Origin: Pelargonium cotyledonis
Lineage: Eukaryota > Streptophyta > Magnoliopsida > Geraniales > Geraniaceae
Assembly: GCA_036897625.1 (NCBI GenBank)
Contig: JAYMTA010001123.1
Coordinates: 1 to 21,678 of the forward strand
DNA length: 21,678 nucleotides
Direction of reading: 5' to 3'
The notes below the pieces were generated by a model that saw nothing but the letters and a program-made list of their open reading frames with translations, was not told the origin of the DNA and did no database searches. This document shows, in pieces, positions 15,888-21,678 of this stretch; the stretch's first letter is position 1, and every line of letters starts with the position of its first letter. Position numbers and translations under genes: made by a program.

Positions 15888-16047
15888 ATATCTATCCATT
15901 GCGGGTTGGTCTAGCGGTGCCAGGGCTGGACTTTGGTAGGAGAACCACGGTTTGATCCCCACAATTATGATTGGGAGAGATGAGAAATTTTTAATCTCAG
16001 GATCAAGCCTCAAATGGGGATTAGGAATCTCATAGTTTAGACAAAAA
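15888..16047 (+). mobile_element. tRNA-derived SINE with target-site duplication
   Basis: The 5' part looks like a tRNA gene head. It has an A-box match tggtctagcgg (15907-15917) and a B-box match ggtttgatccc (15949-15959), with spacing typical of internal RNA polymerase III promoters. The body continues about 90 bp and ends in an A-run. An 11-bp direct repeat, aaaattaaatt, flanks it at 15877-15887 and 16048-16058, as expected of L1-type target-primed insertion. It sits in the divergent spacer about 150 bp upstream of the ALA TATA box. The A-rich tail continues into the right duplication, so the exact 3' border may shift by a few bases. Confidence 0.8.
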
Positions 16048-16060
16048 AAAATTAAATTTG

Positions 16061-16140
16061 TGAAGTTCAACTTTTTTTTTTAAATTTAATAATTAAGATT
16101 TTTTAAACTTTTGAAGTTCAACTTTTTTTTTTAAATTTAA
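16061..16140. repeat. Direct repeat of 29 bp, perfect, spacing 51 bp
   Basis: The segment tgaagttcaac followed by ten T and aaatttaa occurs at 16061-16089 and again at 16112-16140 without a mismatch, separated by 'taattaagattttttaaact'-like filler. The perfect match implies a recent duplication. It lies between the SINE and the inverted repeat in the divergent spacer. Confidence 0.8.
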
Positions 16141-16370
16141 TTCACATTATCGGTTATAGTCGGATTTGATGTGACACGTCATCATCATTTCACATAAGAT
16201 TTTATACCACGTCTTTTCAGGTGTGTTTATTTTAGAATATGAAATATTTTTTTTTCATCTATCTTAATTATAAGTTAAAATAATATAAAATTTTAAGTGA
16301 CATGATTATGACGTGTCACTCTAACTTGACGTGACACATCAAAGCTAAGTACACTCGATATAATGTGTTT
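16134..16370. repeat. Long imperfect inverted repeat (possible MITE) with ACGT cores
   Basis: The core arms are 16171-16206 and 16284-16319: 36 bp with only four mismatches when one is reverse-complemented. They start GTGACACGTCAT and end ATTTTATA. Weaker similarity extends outward: 'cacattatcggttatag' on the left matches 'CACATTATATCGAGTG' read from the right on the other strand, then TTTGATGTG on both. The right arm has an extra block of about 20 bp that duplicates the GTG.CACGTCA motif. ACGT cores occur in both arms. Flanking T-runs lie on both sides. The element family is not identified. Confidence 0.6.
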
Positions 16371-16798
16371 AATTTTTTTTTTTTAAATTAGATCAATCCA
16401 AGAACTCAAACCATATTAAACCTTAATTATCAAATCTTTAAAAAAATCAAATGATAAAATTAGATGAATCATAAAACGACAACGTTTCATAATGCACATG
16501 TAAAAGAACCCAAATTATAGCTTCCAACCTGGAAACGGTAAATTTTGCTGTTTCCCTGAACATTTGGAAATCAATTTTCTCGCTTTCATCTCCAACGATT
16601 CACAGCTCCTTACGCAATTGCTGGTACATTCCACACTTTCTCTTCCTTGCTCAGTTCTAGTTTCATGAAAGCAAGCAAAAACTCATTTTTTGTTCATCAA
16701 AACAGTGAATTGAAACCTCAAAACCCTCCACATTATGCTTGTTTTCGTTTAGTATACGAGCCCTAATTTTGTTTCCTGTGGATGGTTTCTCTGAGTTC

Positions 16799-17440
16799 TG
16801 GATTCTGGGTTGTTAAATTACACCATCAGTTCATGTGGGCTTTTGGTGTTTCGATGAATTGTTAGCCACAAAAATTGATTCTGGGTTGTCACTTAATGTT
16901 GTCAATTCACGAGGAAGTTTTGTGTTTTGATGAATTAGGATTGTCACTTTCTGTTTTGCTTATGCTTCTGTGAAGTGACATATATTGATTCTGGTTTGTA
17001 ACATATCATCACCAGTTTGTGACTTTGTGTGTGTGTGTTTGTTTTGATGAGTTTGGATTGTTCCACACTTTCAAATTTGCTTGTGCTTAAGTGAAGTAAC
17101 TTATGCAAATTGGTAACTTTGTGCTATCTGTTTTGTGTGCTTTTGTTATTTGTTGTGAGACAGTGTTAAAGTATAATTTGGGCCTCTCTATCTGCTTAGG
17201 TTTACAGTTGAATCAGTCCTTTGACATGGTATCATAAAAGTTTAACTTTGCCCTCTTAAATTCGTGTTAAGAGTATATAAATATTGCTTCTTTTTAGTTA
17301 TGATATATGTTTACTTGTGCAAATTGCTAGCTGTGGGCTATCTGTTTCGAGGGCTTTTGTTATTTGTTGTTGGTTATGAGATAGTGTTAGAGCATAAAAT
17401 TATAATTGGGGCCTTGACTTTCAGCTTAAGTTTATAGTTT
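16799..17440 (+). repeat. Nested degenerate tandem repeats in the leader intron of the unknown gene
   Basis: Copies of 'gattctggg(t)ttgt' start at 16799, 16878 and 16987; the last two continue through 'ttttgatga', 'ggattgt', 'cttctgtgaagtgaca' and 'cttaagtgaagtaact'. A second pair starts with gcaaattg at 17105 and 17319 (period 214) and shares 'gctatctgtttt', 'cttttgttatttgttgt' and a 'ttaggtttacagttgaatca'-like block. No coding sense. This is most of the probable leader intron of the gene starting at 17714, whose non-coding first exon may end at ctg/gtacat near 16623. Confidence 0.6.
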
Positions 17441-17620
17441 AATCAGCTCTGAGATGGTATTAGAGTGGTTAAGAGTATAAAAGTATAATTTTGCCCTCTA
17501 GAATTATAAAATTATAATTGGGTTTTCGATCATCAAAAAATGTGATTTGGGTTCGATGAGATTATTTTTGCCATGTGCTAACTTTTGTTTTTGTGGGATG
17601 AAAATACTATGCTGATACGT

Positions 17621-17659
17621 CATAAAGATGATAAGGAGAAGATGGTTAATGGCTGTAGA
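17621..17659 (+). pseudogene. Decayed duplicate of the first coding exon (exon fragment)
   Basis: The segment encodes HKDDKEKMVNGCR, against HKDDERKMVDGCR in the real exon 102 bp downstream (17723 onward). About 32 of 39 bases match, and the upstream flank is duplicated too (tttgggttcgatgagatt versus ttttggtttgataagatt). The copy has lost the splice acceptor and the ATG that precede the real exon. In this frame an ATG at 17609 opens a 34-codon frame that ends in TAG at 17711-17713, directly abutting the ATG of the gene. The copy is probably spliced out with the leader intron. Confidence 0.7.
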
Positions 17660-17713
17660 TTTTGGTTTGATAAGATTTTTTTCTTGCTACTAACTTATGA
17701 TGATGTGGGGTAG

Positions 17714-18995
17714 ATGGAACCTCATAAAGATGATGAGAGGAAGATGGTTGACGGGTGCAGACAGATAGTGGATTGCATAAATCAAATGTCCTTCAACAAA
17801 GAGTTGAATGATCAGCAAGTACGCTCATTGGTGAAGATGAGGGAAATAGCACGTGCGGTTATAAATGGTCGAGATGAGAAGGTATAACTAAAATCTTCAA
17901 CGTCTGTGAATTGAATTCTCTTATCATTCCTTAGATTTACTTTTATTAATCGGATCAATCAGTTTTTTAGGTTACCGAGAGTGATGTTGATAGAGCATTA
18001 CGCACTGATATTGACAACATGGTGAGTTCCAAATTTGTTCCATTTATTATACTACAACAACAATCAAGCCATTTCCTGAAAATTGTCGGGTTCAGCTACA
18101 TGAATCCATTCACAAAACTCTCTGTTCTAATTCATCTTTTTAGTTAAGCCAAGAGTTAATCTCTGTTTTTCCTCGTTACTTCTTCCCAAGTTAACTCAGT
18201 TCTACCCCTACCCTTTTTAGTCTCTCCTTCTGAATACTCTCGCTTTTCCTCATGGGATCTCTTTGCGCTCCACATGTCCAAATCATCTTAAATGATTTTC
18301 CAGCATCTTATTTTCAATCGACGATACCCCAACTTTTCCTCAAATAGTCTCGTTCCTAATCGTATTCTTCCTAATGTATCCACACATCCACCGCAGCATT
18401 CTCATATCTGCTACTCCATCCCATTTTATAATAACTTGTTTGAGTTACCATAAAGTATGTATAATTTACTTTAACTAATTGCAATGAGTGTGTGCAGGTG
18501 AACGATTGCAAGGATATCCTAGACAAGATTAGCAGGATGTCGTGCAAAGGCTTAAACAATGAGCAAGTCCATTCGCTGAGTAGGATAAAAGAACTAGCTA
18601 GTGGGGTTGTCGGCAAACAATTTGAAGTTCCAAGGACTCCATGCAATGACATTGGTGAAAAGGTTAGGAAATGTTAGTTTCAGATCAAGGTTAATTCTGT
18701 GTTGATGGACTTATTGATAAGAGTAGAAATGTATGTCGGATTAATGCCATCAATCACACATATCATTGTGAAACGATTTTTTTATTCATGTATGTAAGAC
18801 ATCCATGTTTGACTGATACGATGAACGAACTCCTTAAGCTTACACTTTTACACTAGAAACAGAGAATATGAAAGGAAATATATTAACATATTCATTATCT
18901 GGCTCCGTTGTCTTAATATCATTAAGCATTATGAACTCCCTCTCTCTCTCTCTCTCTCTCTCTTTCTTATCTCCTCCCTCTCTTCTTTCTTCTCT

Positions 18996-19046
<51 letters not shown>

Positions 19047-20221
19047 ATGTTTGGTTTTCTTAAAGAGGTTCGTTATATCACCAATGCTGAAACAGACATT
19101 TTTCATGGTCCTTAACTAAGTGAGCGCACGAGTAACTAAACTCAGATTGATGAGCGCATTTTTTTCAAGTTTAATTTTGTGTTGTACCAGAACCCATAAT
19201 ATATCGGTGTTATTGTAGCTAAGTTTTTTTTTTCTTGAAGTACCGTATCATGCAAAGATATCTATTATGTTATTAAATTTATTATACAAAATTTTGGACT
19301 ACCCTACAAATCATTTGAATGGGATTTACAATTTGAATGATTCTAGTTTATTGCTCATTAGTTGATTATTGAAACAAAACATGTAATGGTTTGTGTGACA
19401 CTATATACAATTGAAAATTACGTAAAAGCTTGGATCAAGTACTCATTTTGTTTACAAGAGCGCTCATGTTTCAAGTTGTTCACAGTTGTGATATGGGAAA
19501 GTTACTGTTGAATGGTCAGTGTTTTTAGATATGTTTGTAATGCTCCTGCCCGGTTTCTGATTTCTCTGTTATTATCCGGAAATCATTAAGGCTTAGGGAA
19601 CAGAGTGATTACATGCTTTGAATTTACAGCATACAGAAGCCCAAGTTGATACACCCTCTCCAGCTCGGCAATCTCATGTAATTGAGACAAATTCTGGCTG
19701 TGACTTTGGGTTGGAGGGCGTTTATGAACTACCTGTTTGTACGGACCCATTTGGAGATGATGGGAGCCCGGTGCTTGTTGATGTTTGTGAGGATCCTAAT
19801 GTGGAACAATTGCTTTCAACCATTGATTTACAGGTGATTGTACTTGCTTTGAGTTAATATTTGACAATTCGGGTTCAGGTTGAAAGACCTCACCCGACCC
19901 GACCGCGGGATTTACATGTAAAATGTGTGGGTCAAGCCCAACTTGTAGTTTTTGCATGGCAAACCCGACCCGAAATTTAATTGGTATATGTTACCCAAAC
20001 CCGCTAACATGTGGGTCGGGTTTTGGGTGCCAGCGTGTTCGGGTCCAAATTGCCAACTCTAATTGTTTGTGTTGTTAAAACTGTCTAAACATCCCGATCT
20101 AGAGTGCAGGAGCCTTACACCTTTGCATATGACCTATTGAAGCAGAGTGCTGAAAGTAAAGAACGAGAACAGAAGTTGGTAAGGAGAAGATACTCACAAA
20201 TATTACACGCGCGCGCGCGCG

Positions 20222-20252
<31 letters not shown>

Positions 20253-20773
20253 GTAAATGCAGAACAAAAATCCATTTAAATGTTTATAGTTGTTTTTGTG
20301 TGCAGATGGTGCAGATAAACGAAATGGAAAACATTCTCAAGGTTAGCTCACATAGTAGGTTCACGTTCCTCGCTAGCATGTCTCTCGTTTAGGAAGCTGA
20401 CATGAAATATACATTTTTTGCTGTAGGGAACTTGCAGCAGGAAACGTGACAAGATGTTGGTAAGCAAGAAGATACATTTTTAACAGAATAATGCAAGAAA
20501 CCATGTAATTACTTGTGGTATCTTTTTGTTCAGATGGAGCAAATTAGAGCACTTAAAGGCACTCTCAAGGAGTCGTCTTCTTCCACGGGTCTTGGAGCGG
20601 TTGGTGCAACAAGCTCCTCCATGTCACCATCGAATCTGAATGGACCAGAGGTTAAATCGGGTGACAACGAGGTCGAAGCAGGCCCTCTTAAGATTAAAAT
20701 TAGAAGAGCTTTGGAGATTCCCGACCAACCACCTATGAAAACTAGATTTCGGGTTCGGAGGAGGTCGATGTGA
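17714..20773 (+). CDS. Protein of unknown function with internal duplications, 8 coding exons, 321 aa
   Basis: I do not recognise the family. Exons: 17714-17881, 17971-18021, 18498-18662, 19630-19833, 20110-20178, 20306-20341, 20427-20459, 20534-20773. Every exon length is a multiple of three and every intron is phase 0 with GT-AG ends. The start is the ATG right after the acceptor gtag at 17710-17713. Residues 11-51 (MVDGCRQIVDCINQM...) and 73-112 (MVNDCKDILDKISRM...) are a tandem duplication with about 17 identities in 40, probably helical. The middle (129-196) is acidic and Pro/Asp-rich. Residues 209-245 contain a second duplicated, charged, probably coiled-coil unit (EREQKL/MVQINEMENILK versus KRDKML/MEQIRALKGTLK). 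The C-terminus is Ser-rich, then strongly basic, ending RFRVRRRSM, which would suit nuclear or nucleic-acid contact (inference). No signal peptide or membrane segment. The two very small exons (36 and 33 nt) rest on clean splice signals and the duplication pattern. Transcript evidence would settle the start and small exons. Confidence 0.75.
18051..18422 (-). mobile_element. 5'-truncated RTE-type LINE fragment, antisense in an intron
   Basis: On the - strand, 18405-18379 encodes MRMLRWMCG, followed in frame by a degenerate IRKN.IRNE, then GKVGV and, at 18282-18265, FGHVER. This is the C-terminal end of the reverse transcriptase of plant RTE non-LTR retrotransposons (from memory). Two in-frame TGA codons, one replacing a likely Arg and one the Trp before FGHVER, show it is dead. 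The 3' end has the family's typical tail, with TTGTTGTTGTAG on the sense strand (ctacaacaacaa at 18051 onward) preceded by a ctacatgaatcc-type block. Flanks ccatttattata and ccattttataata may be a decayed target-site duplication. It lies in the third coding intron (18022-18497) of the unknown gene. Confidence 0.75.
18939..19044. repeat. (TC)n and (CA)n microsatellites
   Basis: A TC run occupies about 18939-18964 and a perfect CA run 18998-19044 (47 bp), with a pyrimidine-rich bridge between them. They sit in the 967-bp intron 18663-19629 of the unknown gene. Apparent frames on both strands here (runs of Ser-Leu, Thr-His or Val-Cys) are products of the repeats, not genes. The rest of that intron shows nothing recognisable. 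Confidence 0.95.
19855..20061. mobile_element. Non-autonomous element, copy C, filling an intron of the unknown gene
   Basis: The right end on the opposite strand begins TAGAGTTGGCAATTTGGACC; the left end reads taatatttgacaattcgggt, an imperfect inverted match. The interior alternates 'acccgacccg' and 'gggtcgggtttt' words and can fold on itself. It fills about 207 of the 276 bases of the intron 19834-20109, leaving only the splice regions outside. It shares its end sequence with the copy at 10357-10535. No clean target-site duplication. Perhaps hAT-derived. Confidence 0.5.
20204..20255. repeat. Compound (CG)n(CA)n(TA)n tract, 52 bp of perfect Pu/Py alternation
   Basis: From 20204 to 20255 pyrimidine and purine alternate without a single exception, passing from CG repeats to CA repeats to TA repeats. 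Such tracts are the strongest known sequence type for Z-DNA formation. It begins 25 bp after the donor at 20179 in the 127-bp intron 20179-20305 of the unknown gene. Confidence 0.95.
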
Positions 20774-21093
20774 TTAGGTAGAACTATCGTCAATTCGTCA
20801 TTGCTTCTTCAAATATATGTGTTAGATTCGAAACCTAGAAAACAACTAAACCCGTGTTTGCAACAATGTGCTGCAAAACTGCATATGCTGATAGTTTTGT
20901 CCGTCTTTTCAGGTCAGTTATGTTGTCATATTCAACAATTACGGGTTGGAATGGATTTTTGAACCGAGTTTGGAGAATTTGAGGAAGGAGTATAGTTGAT
21001 TGTGAGAGCAACAATGTACACATTTACTGCAATTTTTGCTCTTGCACAGTATTGGAGTTAAAGCATGTATATATTAAGATTCCCTAAAAAAAA
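20774..21093 (+). other. Probable 3' UTR and downstream flank of the unknown gene
   Basis: The sequence after the TGA at 20771-20773 is AT-rich with no supported frame on either strand. It likely holds the 3' UTR. I could not identify a convincing poly(A) signal. Confidence 0.4.
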
Positions 21094-21163
21094 TGGATCT
21101 TTAAAGATCTAAAGAGCATGAACTAAAAAAATTGGATCTTTAAAGATCTAAAGAGCATGAACT
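21094..21163. repeat. Tandem duplication of 31 bp with a perfect palindrome
   Basis: The 31-bp segment beginning tggatctttaaagatct and ending gagcatgaact occurs at 21094-21124 and 21133-21163, identical, with a 39-bp period and an A-run before each copy. Each copy contains the 14-bp perfect palindrome gatctttaaagatc. Identity of the copies implies a recent duplication. No gene product is implied. Confidence 0.9.
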
Positions 21164-21517
21164 CAGTGGGGTTTTCTTTGGACGCCTGGCGTAGCTTTCC
21201 TCTCACAGCCTTAAATGTGTGAGTGATCTGGGTTTGCTCGGGCCGTGGAAGCTGCTGCTGCTCCTCTTTCATTCTCTTTTCTTTATGTTAATTTGCTGCT
21301 GTTTTGCTAGTTGTAGATCAAGCCATCATCACCAAATCCATTCCCTTCATCTTCCGCCGCCGTCGCTTGCAGCTGGTGGTGGTGCTCGATCTACAAGGCA
21401 TGCTTGAACAACCACGCCTCCAGATCTGAAATGACTATTGAATAAAACCAAATAAAACATTTGAAACAAAAGTTTCATATCTATTGAATTTGAAGAAAAA
21501 AAATCAGATTTGTGTTG

Positions 21518-21670
21518 TCATGTGCTCTCCGGCGTGGTCCGTTCACGGAGACGAATGAAGGTTGGTGACGAGAAGATCGACGAAGCCGGAATGGTCCGTT
21601 CGTGGAGGTCGAAGACCATATCCTCATCGGAGATGCGATTCGCCTTGACCGAGCCATCGTCGGCGACCAT
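21518..21670 (-). CDS. Small open frame in a GC-richer stretch at the window edge, 50 aa, doubtful
   Basis: An ATG at 21670 opens MVADDGSVKANRISDED and the frame stops at TGA 21520-21518. The stretch is visibly richer in G and C than its surroundings, and the frame contains two related short segments, HERTIPAS and RERTTPES, from an imperfect repeat of about 20 bp (ggtccgttc in both). It may be the start of a gene or exon continuing beyond the window, or a fragment of a repeat. I recognise no family. The 21164-21517 stretch before it holds no frame I can support. Confidence 0.25.
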   Translation of the reverse strand: MVADDGSVKANRISDEDMVFDLHERTIPASSIFSSPTFIRLRERTTPEST

Positions 21671-21678
21671 AACCGCGA

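Noticed and set aside
15898..15965. A tRNA gene on the + strand
   Set aside because: A- and B-boxes are present, but the cloverleaf stems do not close and the sequence continues into a SINE body with an A-tail and target-site duplication.
17621..17713. The duplicated start-exon segment as a true upstream coding exon
   Set aside because: It has no acceptor directly before it and no donor after it, and its frame ends at the TAG before the real ATG.
18840..19119. Frames of 88 and 83 aa on both strands
   Set aside because: They are made mostly of CT/CA microsatellite translated as Ser-Leu, Thr-His or Val-Cys repeats.
21219..21407. A 62-aa frame with a hydrophobic start, resembling a small secreted peptide
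   Set aside because: It opens at GTG, not ATG; the first in-frame ATG is at 21285 and leaves 40 residues. No CLE or other peptide-hormone motif is visible at its C-terminus.

Overview
This is nuclear DNA from a flowering plant, most likely a eudicot. Genes have many short exons joined by GT-AG introns and are separated by AT-rich DNA, and the proteins match plant-specific families: DUF3511, plant casein kinase 1-like (CKL) and the ALA4-ALA7 clade of P4-ATPases. I cannot name the species. Nothing bacterial, viral or organellar was seen.

Layout from left to right: (1) a complete single-exon DUF3511 gene on the + strand (21-380), followed by a degenerate tandem repeat of about 250 bp (539-1190) and featureless AT-rich DNA. 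(2) A complete 14-exon CKL protein kinase gene on the - strand (7298 to 2480, 473 aa by my splice model), whose long second intron holds an old tandem repeat. (3) An intergenic stretch (about 7560-8894) with decayed repeats. (4) A complete 10-exon ALA-type phospholipid flippase gene on the - strand (14933 to 8895, 1213 aa), with a leader intron, a TATA box and three intronic non-autonomous elements (one Stowaway-like, one GGGT-rich, one foldback). (5) A head-to-head spacer (15740-16560) carrying a tRNA-derived SINE with an 11-bp target-site duplication and a long imperfect inverted repeat rich in ACGT cores. (6) A + strand gene of unknown function (17714-20773, 321 aa, 8 coding exons). (7) A right-hand tail with a palindromic tandem repeat and a GC-richer stretch with a small open frame on the - strand.

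The most unusual locus is the unknown + strand gene. All coding exons are multiples of three and all introns are phase 0. The protein contains two internal duplications: about 40 residues near the N-terminus and about 22 residues near the C-terminus. In the second, intron position and donor sequence were duplicated too. A decayed copy of the first coding exon's start lies 102 bp upstream and sits in a short frame that ends in a stop codon directly touching the gene's ATG. The leader intron is itself made of older tandem duplications, one intron carries a 5'-truncated antisense RTE-type LINE, another is almost filled by a non-autonomous element, and a third holds a 52-bp perfectly alternating purine/pyrimidine tract. 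The locus looks like a gene built and remodelled by repeated local tandem duplication.

The genes are not an operon and share no obvious pathway. CKL is a cytosolic/nuclear Ser/Thr kinase, ALA is a membrane lipid flippase, and the other two have no known biochemical role. The ALA gene and the unknown gene are divergent and may share regulatory DNA. All exon coordinates were derived by hand from splice signals, reading frame and remembered family sequences; no alignment or transcript was available.
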